Below the pieces are notes generated by a model that made no database searches, was not told the DNA's origin, and saw only the letters and a list, made by a program, of their open reading frames with translations. Of a DNA stretch of 27,415 bases, positions 6,607-15,417 are shown piece by piece. How positions within the stretch are numbered: the first letter of the stretch is position 1; each line of letters opens with the position of its first letter. This stretch comes from a virus. The position numbers and the translations under genes were made by a program. Location of the stretch: the IMG/VR virus record IMGVR_UViG_3300042475_000216, positions 1 through 27,415 of that record. One strand, 5' to 3'.

Positions 6607-9600
6607 TGGCCCAGTACATTAAACCGATTGTCGCTGAGGTATCACCTAATATTTATGCTGCTGCAAAAACTGCAAACCTAACTGGCACGGAAAAAAACCA
6701 AATAGAGCAGATGAGTTATACGATTAAAAAACATCGTGAACTAGTTAAACTTGGTACAGAAATGGCTCGTAAAGAATATAACCGTTTAGAGCCTCAATTT
6801 CAAGACCAACTAAAGTTTATGTTTAAAGATGCTGACTACATGCAGGATGCACCTGATATATCAGACCGTCTCTTTGGTGTTGCCAAAACTATCGGAACAA
6901 TAGTTGCATCACCATTAATTGGTTTATTTAAACTAGGTGGACAGTATAACCGCTTGATTAACCAGCCTTACAAGGTAGCACGACAGGTTGCACAGGGCGA
7001 AGATTTGTTTTCAATGAAAACATGGACAGATGCATGGGACGGAAAGAATCAATATGATGACAAGGCTTTGGCGGAAGCGACCAGTTACTTTGGTGAGTTT
7101 GATGTTATGGTTGCTAAAGGATTACTTGCGGGTAAAACTCCTGGCGAGATTGTTCAAGACTTTGGTAAAGTAGACGCTAACCTTCTTAACTCAATTAAAA
7201 AAGCCTATGATGAACCAGAGGCTTTTAAAGAAGTACTAGATGGCGTAAAGTATGCACAGATTTCTCCAGGACGAGACATTGCTCGTATGCTTGACCGCAA
7301 GCCACCATCAAGTGGTGTTAGTGGTACAACAAAAAATGTATCTGGTGTTATAGATTTTGTTTATCAGATTGCTATAGACCCACTTACTTGGATAACAGGT
7401 GGACTAAGCAAGGGTGTAACTAAGGGTGAACGTATTGCTAACTCGCTTACTGAAGCAATTAACAATGGTGTTTCAGTAGAAAAGGCTGTTGGAGATACAT
7501 TTAAGAATCCGTTAGTTTATTCATTCTGGCAAGATGGACTAGGTCCTGCGCTTAAAAAGGTAAAAGACTCAAGCGGAACTCCAGGTGCAAAGTCAATTGC
7601 ACTAGATGAAATTGCAAAAAACTTTCCTGGGTATAATGACCAAAGCGCAATTAAGGCACTTGTAGATGGAGAAGTATTTGATGCTGCATCAGCACAAGGA
7701 TACTTTGAAAATGCTGGCAATTTAAATTTATTACTAGCAGGCCGAGTTGATGGTTTAACTTACATGCGTAATGGTGTAGTGGTAGCCCGTCAAAGTCGTT
7801 TGTTTGCAGATGCAATAACACGTTCACTAGACAGAGTCTTTAATAACATGTCTCGTAATGCTGCTGAAAGAGATGCTGCTCTTGAACCAATTAGTGCTGC
7901 ATTTCTTAATGCAGAAGATTCACTTCAGCGTTTAGTTAATCCTAACTCTGACATGTCCGTAGTATTAAAGGCCAATGAAGAGATTAAAGGTTGGAAAAGA
8001 ATTGGCCGCTTAGCGGCACGTTCGCCACAAGGACTAGAAGTACGAGTTGGTGTTAATGCTATTGATACTGCTTTTAACTTTACAGCCCGTGCTCGTCAGA
8101 TTTTGCCAAAAGATATGGCTCAAGCGTTAACTGTTCGCTTTTTAGAATCAACTGCTGATGAGCAAGTAGTTATTTTGCGTAACTTAGATGCTGCAACTAT
8201 GTACTCAATGGGACTAGGTGGCAGTGTTAAGGGTGAAGATTTAATTCTTAAGACACTACAGGACAAGTATGGTGATAAAGCAGGCTTTGCTACCAAGCGA
8301 GACCTAGCAATTAACCCAGACCATGTTAAGTTTGCACCAGCAAACACTGTTCGTGAATCTGAATCAGGATTTTTTGTTAATACCGAAGGTCCGTTGCAGC
8401 CTTATCAGACTACATGGGCTATTGGCCCACTACCTTATGACACAATCGGGTCAACTGTGTGGGAAATTAAGTCTAAGAAAAACATTATTACTGCACTTGG
8501 CGGAGCAACACAAGGTAATTTTTCAAAAAGACTAGTTGATGCATGGTCTATTTTAACTTTGTTCCCACGTTTAGGTGTTCGTTCTGCTATTGACGAAGCA
8601 ACTATGTATTTACTATCTGCACCTACTAAAGATATGCGTAGATTTGCATCCTTAGAAGGATTAAGACTAGGAAATATGTCCCGTGCTGCTACAGGTTCTA
8701 AATCTGCTAGTGGTCCTATTCGTCGTAGTATTCAAAAAACATTAAAGTTTGCGCCCCGCGCAGATTTACCTATGCGTATGGGGCAACAACCGCGTTACTC
8801 TCACGAAGAAGCGCTATCAATTTTAGATAGACAAACAATTTTGCAAAACAAAGCAGATGAATTAGAAGTTGATGTTGTTCTTTTAACAAGTTTAGAAAAA
8901 CGTCAAGCAATATCTGATGCTGTTTCACAAATGTATGGTCGTTATGTTGACCCTGAAACTGCTGGTTATTTAATGCAAGCCTTTGTGCATTCACCTGATG
9001 CGCTTAACTCAATGGCTGCTTCTCTTGTTGCTAGCAGTGGCATATCTGGTCGTTATGGCGAGGAGATTGTTGCATCAGTTATTACACCATCTATGCTTGA
9101 TATGGCTTTTGATGCATTAGGTATTAAGATGGGTAAAGGAACCCGTACTATTGATACGGCTATGCTAACAGAACGCGAAGTTGCATTAGCGCACTTTGAA
9201 AAATGGTTTAAGATGATGGCTGGTAACAAGGCCAAACTAACCGATGAAGTTACATTTAACCCAGCAGAAATATTTTTTAGATACAATGCATTAAAGCCAG
9301 GCGAGATAGACCCACGCACTGGTAAGGAAATGATGGAACTAGCACTTGATGCTGGTATGGAAAAAATTGGTTTTAAGTTTGAGCCATTAACTAAAACTTG
9401 GCAGGTTCAAGACAATCTATCTGTTGGTGCGTTTTTAGAACGCACAGCCTACACAGTTCAGGCCCGTGGGCGTGGACTAGATGATGAGCAGATTGCCCGT
9501 GGTCAGTTATTCCGTATGTTTACTGATATGTATGAAACATTCCATGGTGATGCTAACAAGTTTAATCAAGGACTATTAGATGTAGTTAAGAATAGTTACG

Positions 9601-11717
9601 GGCAACTAGTCAAGATGAGTGCAGAATCTGGTCGCATTCCTACTTGGAACGCAGCGGTTGCACGTATTCCTTTAGATGAGTTTCAAGATGCTAGCCAAGG
9701 ATTCCGTATTAGCGGACCTATTAATACTGAAATAGCCTTTGGTGACTTTGATGTAGAGTCTGTATTTAGACGCTACGGAAATACTATGATGGACTGGATG
9801 GACCAACAAGTAACTGGTTTATTCCGTCAACCAGCAGTTATGGTTACATATGCCCAGTTGCGTAAGAAGTATGCGGGTATTGAAAAAGAGTTTGTTCGTC
9901 AACAGGTAGCACGTGAGATGGGTCCTTTTGCTGGTGCTACTCAAAAACAGATTGATGCTGTTGAAGACAAGTATAAGGCTATAGCAGAAAAGCGTTTTAC
10001 TGAATTAGCAGTGCGTGAAGCAGCAGATACTATTCTAAAGTTTGCCGATAACCCAAAGATACGTTCTAACTTTTCATTTAGCATTCGTACCGTTGGTCGT
10101 TACTATAGAGCAACTGAAGATTTTTATCGCCGCATCTATCGTTTAAAGGATGTAGCACCACGTACCTTGTATCGTTTGCGTTTAGTTAACGTAGGACTTG
10201 AATCAAGTGGCGCTATCTTTAACGATGCCGAAGGTGAGCCGTATGTAGTAATGCCTATGGATAACATTATCTATAAGGCTACAGATGGTGCGTTTCGTGC
10301 GCTAACAGGTAATATTGGATATAGCCAGCCATTGTTTAATGAGTTTACATTTAAACTAAGAATGGTTAGCCCATCATTCTCACAAGATGCTGGTCTTCCT
10401 ACCTTGTCTGGCCCTATTGCAGGACTAGGAGTTATTGCTGTAAAAAATATTCTTGGTGTAGTTCCAGGAAAAATTCCATTTGTTGGTGGTGCAATACAGC
10501 CATACTCACAGCAACTAGGTGAAAGCATTGATACTTTTGCATTAGGTAACATTGGTGACAATGTTGATATATTCCGTGCTGTTGTTCCTTCGTCTTTACA
10601 GCGTGTCTGGGGTATGTTGGGATTTGATGAAAAGTCTAGACAAGAAGTAACCGCTGCACAGCAGGCTATTGCCTACAATGCAGCCAACGGAATAGGTATT
10701 ACAGCAAATGCTACAGATGAAGAGAAGTCTGAATATCTAAAGAACATTCGTATCTCAGCACATAACGTATTGTTTATGCGCCACTTCCTAGGTTTGTTAT
10801 CACCAGTTGCACCTACAACTATGGAGTCCGTAGGAGTTCCTGACTATATTAAAGATACTGGCATTACTACTTTGCGTTCAGAGTTCTTTGATATTCTTAA
10901 TGGCATAACCGCTATTAATAATGGAGACATCTCAGACCCATACGAGGTAGCACTTGCTACATACATTGGCAAGAATCCAGGCAAACTTATCTATACAGTC
11001 GCCCGTGAGGATAAGCAGACTAGCGTTCTTATTAAGAACACAGATAAGTTAAAAAACTGGGGCATCAAGAACGCTGATTTAATTAAGACTTATGGCGAGG
11101 TTGCCTACATCTTCGCACCACAGATTGGTGACTTTAATGCTGGTACTTATAACTGGATTAAAGCAGCAGGTCTTATTGAGAGTAAGTCTCTTGAAGATTA
11201 CTACACAGATATACAGGTAGCAGAGGATAAGCAGAAGTATTATGACATTGCTCGTCAGCAAAAAGATATTCTTAGTAATCTGTCAGACCCAGAACTACGA
11301 GCCAATGTTATTAAAGCAGCAGAGCAGCAACGCGCAGCACTAAAGGCTAACAACCCATTGCTCAACTCAGAACTTATTGGTTCTGGTAATGAAATTGGTA
11401 ATGAATCTGTAATGCTTAATAGTCTTGAACAATTAATTTCAAACCCTAAGACCGATGTTAGACCAGCCACACGCCAGAAGTTAATGATGGCAATTAAAAT
11501 GATACGAGAGTTTATTGCTTTTTCTACTGACCCAGAGTTAAAGAATGTTGAAAACATTGCACAACTTAAGCGAGAAAGAAAAGAGCAGATAGAGGCTAAT
11601 CTAAATGAGTTAATGGTAGGCGACTTATATGTAACAGAAGCCAACCGCGCAATCTTTAAATCAATACTTGGATTTTATTCACGTGAATCATACTATGTAT
11701 ATAAGGAGTTAAAGTAA
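6606..11717 (+). CDS. giant helix-rich virion protein (probable internal/ejection protein)
   Basis: This 1703-aa protein is the largest in the window. It is largely alpha-helical and shows no enzyme signature I can name. Two stretches look able to enter a membrane: residues about 90-115 (FGVAKTIGTIVASPLIGLF) and about 1266-1300 (LSGPIAGLGVIAVKN, then VVPGKIPFVGG). A segment RLVDAWSILTLFPRLGV followed by RSAIDEA (about 645-668) resembles conserved text in very large virion proteins of other phages, from memory. It starts a TAATG-linked trio with the 571-aa and 453-aa proteins, between portal and scaffold. A tape measure is unlikely, because no tail tube, assembly chaperone or sheath gene exists here. 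An internal core protein that is ejected with DNA is the best guess. Confidence 0.7.
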   Translation: MAQYIKPIVAEVSPNIYAAAKTANLTGTEKNQIEQMSYTIKKHRELVKLGTEMARKEYNRLEPQFQDQLKFMFKDADYMQDAPDISDRLFGVAKTIGTIVASPLIGLFKLGGQYNRLINQPYKVARQVAQGEDLFSMKTWTDAWDGKNQYDDKALAEATSYFGEFDVMVAKGLLAGKTPGEIVQDFGKVDANLLNSIKKAYDEPEAFKEVLDGVKYAQISPGRDIARMLDRKPPSSGVSGTTKNVSGVIDFVYQIAIDPLTWITGGLSKGVTKGERIANSLTEAINNGVSVEKAVGDTFKNPLVYSFWQDGLGPALKKVKDSSGTPGAKSIALDEIAKNFPGYNDQSAIKALVDGEVFDAASAQGYFENAGNLNLLLAGRVDGLTYMRNGVVVARQSRLFADAITRSLDRVFNNMSRNAAERDAALEPISAAFLNAEDSLQRLVNPNSDMSVVLKANEEIKGWKRIGRLAARSPQGLEVRVGVNAIDTAFNFTARARQILPKDMAQALTVRFLESTADEQVVILRNLDAATMYSMGLGGSVKGEDLILKTLQDKYGDKAGFATKRDLAINPDHVKFAPANTVRESESGFFVNTEGPLQPYQTTWAIGPLPYDTIGSTVWEIKSKKNIITALGGATQGNFSKRLVDAWSILTLFPRLGVRSAIDEATMYLLSAPTKDMRRFASLEGLRLGNMSRAATGSKSASGPIRRSIQKTLKFAPRADLPMRMGQQPRYSHEEALSILDRQTILQNKADELEVDVVLLTSLEKRQAISDAVSQMYGRYVDPETAGYLMQAFVHSPDALNSMAASLVASSGISGRYGEEIVASVITPSMLDMAFDALGIKMGKGTRTIDTAMLTEREVALAHFEKWFKMMAGNKAKLTDEVTFNPAEIFFRYNALKPGEIDPRTGKEMMELALDAGMEKIGFKFEPLTKTWQVQDNLSVGAFLERTAYTVQARGRGLDDEQIARGQLFRMFTDMYETFHGDANKFNQGLLDVVKNSYGQLVKMSAESGRIPTWNAAVARIPLDEFQDASQGFRISGPINTEIAFGDFDVESVFRRYGNTMMDWMDQQVTGLFRQPAVMVTYAQLRKKYAGIEKEFVRQQVAREMGPFAGATQKQIDAVEDKYKAIAEKRFTELAVREAADTILKFADNPKIRSNFSFSIRTVGRYYRATEDFYRRIYRLKDVAPRTLYRLRLVNVGLESSGAIFNDAEGEPYVVMPMDNIIYKATDGAFRALTGNIGYSQPLFNEFTFKLRMVSPSFSQDAGLPTLSGPIAGLGVIAVKNILGVVPGKIPFVGGAIQPYSQQLGESIDTFALGNIGDNVDIFRAVVPSSLQRVWGMLGFDEKSRQEVTAAQQAIAYNAANGIGITANATDEEKSEYLKNIRISAHNVLFMRHFLGLLSPVAPTTMESVGVPDYIKDTGITTLRSEFFDILNGITAINNGDISDPYEVALATYIGKNPGKLIYTVAREDKQTSVLIKNTDKLKNWGIKNADLIKTYGEVAYIFAPQIGDFNAGTYNWIKAAGLIESKSLEDYYTDIQVAEDKQKYYDIARQQKDILSNLSDPELRANVIKAAEQQRAALKANNPLLNSELIGSGNEIGNESVMLNSLEQLISNPKTDVRPATRQKLMMAIKMIREFIAFSTDPELKNVENIAQLKRERKEQIEANLNELMVGDLYVTEANRAIFKSILGFYSRESYYVYKELK

Positions 11718-13432
11718 TGGCTGACATTAAAGGTTTAGAAAAAGCCTTCTTTGATGCTTCAGAAGAAGCACGCCGTACGTTTGATATCCTTAATGGTACT
11801 GGCGGACGTGGTGGGTTAGAGCAAAAGTATTTAATTGCCTTGGAAGATAAAGAAAAGAACGATGCAAAGCCAGGCAGCGTACGCAACTTTAGTATAAAAG
11901 AGTTTAATGCAATAAAGAAATCCTATGATGCTGCCGCTGCTGCATACAAGAAAGCACAAGATTTAAAAAATGCTACACGCTTAGAACTTAACCGCGCTAA
12001 AGGTACAAGCGAAAAGCAAAAGGGTGCTCAGGGTGCAGTTGATGAATACAAAAAGGCACTTGATGCTCTTAAAAAAGCAGAAGCGCTTATACCTTCACGT
12101 GGTCAGGCTCAGTATGATGCAGCAGTACAGGCTGCTTATGATGCTCAGACTGCTGCTAAGAAGGCTGGGGCAAAGGTTGACCCACTGCCACCTGCACCTA
12201 AGGGAGTAGTTAGACCTGAAAATAAAACTGTAGAAACTCCGCTACCTGTTGAAGATGGTGCTGCTGTAGATGTAGCAGATGACAGACTTAAAGGTTATGC
12301 AATTGAATCTTCTGGTAATGTTATTCTCAATGGAGACCGTATCTACTTTGTTGATACAAAAAACGCTGATGGCTCAACAACTATTAGTCAATATAAAAGT
12401 ATTATTTCAGCACGTGATGCTTTTCTAAAAAACTACTCAGCACCTGGACAATTAGAAAGTTTAAAGCAAGAGTTAGTTAGCCGTAACTGGATTACAAAAA
12501 AACAACTAGAACAAAACGACTGGTTGTCTGGTCTTGATAATGCAATTGCTAAATATACATTTGATGCTGCAAGTAAAATTCAAATTGAAGGCGTTAAGGA
12601 AGTTCCTTTTTCTTCATGGTTTAACTCTGGTAAGGGTGGGGCTGGAACGGGAGAACCAGCAAGCAAGGCTGGAACCTTTAAAGATACAGATTTAATTCTT
12701 ACTACTGCTGGCGATGCTTACAATGAAATCAATGACTACATGATTGATGCTCTAGGCAGAGAAGCAACACAGCAAGAAAAAGAAGAATACTATAAAGACA
12801 TTAATGAACGAGAAAAGAAGTCTGCGGTTGAGACAGTTTCAACCCGTGATGCAACTGGAAAGATAACTAAATCTACTGTTAAAGGTAAAGCCTTTACTGC
12901 ACAAGAAAGACTTAATTCTCAAAACGCTATTGTTATTAAAGCCCTTAAGGGTACAGATGCTGGAGAAATCCTTGCCTCTGCCAAGGGTAGTCAGGTTGCT
13001 GTACAGATTGCGGCTTTGCAAAAGGCTGGAGCAGAGTATGGACAACCACTAACAGCAGGCGAAGCACTTAAATATGTTATTGCTGGTGGCACAGAAATAG
13101 ACGCTATTAAAAAGCAGACAGAACGTATGCGTCTTAACGCAATAACTATGTATGGCAATCTTAAAGACCACATTACTAATGGTGGAAATGTTAAAGACAT
13201 TGCTGACCAGTATGCATTGATTAAGTCAAGAAAACTAGGTATTCCAATTACCGATGCTTTCAATGACAAAGATGTACAAATGGCACTTACTAGAGATGGT
13301 GGACTAATGAGTACTGCAGAGTTTAATAGACAGATGCAAGCAAACCCACTATGGCGACAAACAGATGAAGCACGTAATACTGCTGCTGATTTTGCTAACA
13401 CCATACTTAAGTCGTTTGGATTCATGGGCTAA
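11717..13432 (+). CDS. coiled-coil virion protein, second of internal-protein trio
   Basis: The 571-aa protein begins at the last base of the previous stop (TAATG). Residues 1-170 are dense in Ala, Lys and Glu and should form long coiled coils. A small beta-looking domain around 195-220 (IESSGNVILNGDRIYFVD) follows, then more helix. The C-terminal 150 residues hold the pattern 'GNVKDIADQYALIKSRKLGI ... D-x-DVQMAL ... STAEFNRQMQANPLW', which resembles C-termini of structural proteins in other phages infecting Actinobacteria, from memory. No catalytic motif is visible. Together with its neighbours it likely forms part of an internal or ejection complex. Confidence 0.7.
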   Translation: MADIKGLEKAFFDASEEARRTFDILNGTGGRGGLEQKYLIALEDKEKNDAKPGSVRNFSIKEFNAIKKSYDAAAAAYKKAQDLKNATRLELNRAKGTSEKQKGAQGAVDEYKKALDALKKAEALIPSRGQAQYDAAVQAAYDAQTAAKKAGAKVDPLPPAPKGVVRPENKTVETPLPVEDGAAVDVADDRLKGYAIESSGNVILNGDRIYFVDTKNADGSTTISQYKSIISARDAFLKNYSAPGQLESLKQELVSRNWITKKQLEQNDWLSGLDNAIAKYTFDAASKIQIEGVKEVPFSSWFNSGKGGAGTGEPASKAGTFKDTDLILTTAGDAYNEINDYMIDALGREATQQEKEEYYKDINEREKKSAVETVSTRDATGKITKSTVKGKAFTAQERLNSQNAIVIKALKGTDAGEILASAKGSQVAVQIAALQKAGAEYGQPLTAGEALKYVIAGGTEIDAIKKQTERMRLNAITMYGNLKDHITNGGNVKDIADQYALIKSRKLGIPITDAFNDKDVQMALTRDGGLMSTAEFNRQMQANPLWRQTDEARNTAADFANTILKSFGFMG

Positions 13433-14793
13433 TGGCACAGACAGCAGAGCAAAAAAAAGCAGCAGAAACTTTAAAGCAAGCACAAGCATTACTTGCTAAG
13501 CAAAAGAAATCTTTAGCCAGCCTTGAGAATCAGCAAACACAACTACTGCGCCAAGCAGCAATAGGAATAACGCCAAGTGCATTAGCAGCACAAGAAGGTG
13601 GCGCTATTGGAGCAGCAAGTATTGCATCACAATTAGCAGCAGCGCAGAAAAATGTAGCGCAACAGCAACAGGTTACAGATGATGCATTTTTTACACAAAA
13701 GGTTGGCACTACTGGTAAGACCCAAGCACAGTTAGATGCAGCAGCAGGTGCTGCTGATGTTGTCAAGGGTATTAATGAATCATACAGTGGTTTAGGTATT
13801 ACATCTAAGATTGACCCTAAGACTGGTATGGTTGTTACCACACAAGGCGGTAATGTTTTAACTAATACTTTGCCAGGTAGCCCTCTTTATGGTGCAAACA
13901 TTACTACTACTTTTGATGATGCTAAAAAGAAAATAGATGTAAGCGATGCTACTCGTGATGCATTTGCAATGCTTGAGGATTTGTTTAGGTCTTATGGACT
14001 TGAAGAACTTGCTGGTGAAATTGCAGACTATATGAAGCAAGGTCTTACATCAGCCGAAGCATTAATTAAACTAAAGACTAATCCTGCTGGTGCATATGCA
14101 ACTCGCTTTGCAGGTAACTTTGAACGTGTTAAGAAGGGCTTGAATGTACTATCTGAGGCTGAGTACATTAACCTTGAAAGTTCATATGCACAGACGCTTA
14201 AAGCCTATGGCTTAGGCAACATGGTAAGCAGTAATCGTAAAGATAACTACAAGAAGTTTGCCGAGTTTATTGCTGCGGATATTTCTGCCGTTGAGTTTAA
14301 GGACCGTATTGACCTAGCAGTAACTAGAGTTAAAAACGCTGACCCATTTACTCGCAATACTCTTAAGTCTTTTTACAACATTAACGATACTGATTTAGTT
14401 TCTTACTTCTTAAATCCTACAGAAAACCTACCTAAGTTACAGCAGAAGGTAACTGCTGCTGAAATTGGTGGTTCTGCTGTAGCACAAGGCTTAACAACAT
14501 CACTTACATCAGCGCTATCACTTGCTGAATTTGGTGTTGATAAGACCGAAGCACAGGCTGGATATCGCTACATTGCACAGGCTTTGCCACGTGGTTCTTT
14601 CCTTAGTGAAATATCTTCTCAAGGTGGCCCTGCTTATACGCAAGGTTTTGCTGAAGATGTAATACTGCGTAAAAGCGGTAAAGCATTAACACAGCAAGAA
14701 AGATTAATTGAAGAAGAGGCTTCTCGCTTTAAGGGTTCTTCTGGTATAGCAGATAGCAAGAGCCTAGCGTCCCAAAATCGCGGCGCATTTTAA
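13432..14793 (+). CDS. helical virion protein, third of internal-protein trio
   Basis: This 453-aa protein is again joined by TAATG to its upstream neighbour. It opens with an Ala/Gln/Lys coiled coil (about 1-50 and 60-85), followed by a low-complexity linker. A globular helical region runs from about 170 to 300, with RSYGLEELAGEI, TRFAGNFERVKKGLNVLSEA and EYINLESSYAQTL. The C-terminus is flexible and charged. I recall the 'Y--RF--N---R--GL--LS--EY' arrangement from structural proteins of aquatic phages but cannot name a family. A 119-base gap follows, so it probably ends this subset of the operon. Confidence 0.7.
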   Translation: MAQTAEQKKAAETLKQAQALLAKQKKSLASLENQQTQLLRQAAIGITPSALAAQEGGAIGAASIASQLAAAQKNVAQQQQVTDDAFFTQKVGTTGKTQAQLDAAAGAADVVKGINESYSGLGITSKIDPKTGMVVTTQGGNVLTNTLPGSPLYGANITTTFDDAKKKIDVSDATRDAFAMLEDLFRSYGLEELAGEIADYMKQGLTSAEALIKLKTNPAGAYATRFAGNFERVKKGLNVLSEAEYINLESSYAQTLKAYGLGNMVSSNRKDNYKKFAEFIAADISAVEFKDRIDLAVTRVKNADPFTRNTLKSFYNINDTDLVSYFLNPTENLPKLQQKVTAAEIGGSAVAQGLTTSLTSALSLAEFGVDKTEAQAGYRYIAQALPRGSFLSEISSQGGPAYTQGFAEDVILRKSGKALTQQERLIEEEASRFKGSSGIADSKSLASQNRGAF

Positions 14794-14912
14794 ATTCCTG
14801 ACATGGACCTATCGGCCCCATGCAGTGTATTAGACCGATAGTAGGAGCCAGCCAGTTTCCCCGAACTGAACTGTGGCCTGCGAACTAACAACGAATAGAA
14901 GGGTGGGTTGCT
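14794..14912 (+). promoter_or_regulatory. intergenic region before scaffold and capsid genes, with inverted repeats
   Basis: This is the second-longest gap between + strand genes after the leader. CTATCGG at 14809-14815 pairs with CCGATAG at 14835-14841, and CATGG at 14802-14806 pairs with CCATG at 14818-14822. The two hairpins overlap and would exclude each other. No T-run follows either, and I see no clear -10/-35 pair. Expression of scaffold and capsid usually has to exceed that of neighbouring genes, so a promoter or RNA-processing site here is plausible but unproven. Confidence 0.4.
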
Positions 14913-15386
14913 ATGAGCAACAACTACTGGGATGAAGAAGATGACGACCTGGATACAGAAACGGAAGCACCATTGGATGGTAGTGACTTACTTAAAAAGT
15001 TACGCAAAGCCAAGCGTGCAGATGAAAAACGTATTAAGGAACTTACTGAGCAACTTGAGACATTCTCCAAGGCGCAGCGTGAGGCGACACTTAAGGAAGT
15101 CCTAGAAAAGAAGGGCGTAAATACTAAAGCAGCACGGCTAATCCTAAAAGATATATCCGAAGTTAATGAAGAGTCAATTAATAATTGGCTATCTGACAAC
15201 GGAGATTTAATTGGGTATCAGCCTAAGTCTAATAATGACGACCTCAATCTTGCGGCATTACGCCAGCAAGATGTTGTGACGCAGCAGGGTATTTCGCCAG
15301 ATAAAGCAAATGATATGAACGCTCGACTAAATGGTAATTTTGAGAGCGCTGAAGATTTTATTGCTTTTCTTCAATCACAACAATAA
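14913..15386 (+). CDS. capsid assembly scaffolding protein
   Basis: The 157-aa protein has the usual scaffold look. The N-terminus is very acidic (WDEEDDDLDTETEAP), a central charged coiled coil (about 27-70: LLKKLRKAKRADEKRIKELT) follows, then a helical Gln/Asn-rich C-terminus. It lies directly before the major capsid gene, the standard place for a scaffold. Scaffolds guide capsid protein into a prohead and then leave or are digested, so the nearby Ntn hydrolase would be the natural candidate to remove it. The ATG is preceded by the purine-rich GGGTGGG. No enzymatic motif is seen. Confidence 0.8.
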   Translation: MSNNYWDEEDDDLDTETEAPLDGSDLLKKLRKAKRADEKRIKELTEQLETFSKAQREATLKEVLEKKGVNTKAARLILKDISEVNEESINNWLSDNGDLIGYQPKSNNDDLNLAALRQQDVVTQQGISPDKANDMNARLNGNFESAEDFIAFLQSQQ

Positions 15387-15417
15387 TATCCGTTCATAGT
15401 CAAGGAGACTAAAAAAC

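Noticed and set aside
6606-11717. Reading the 1703-aa protein as a tape measure
   Set aside because: It lies between portal and scaffold, and there is no tail tube, tail assembly chaperone or sheath gene, so a long tail is unlikely.
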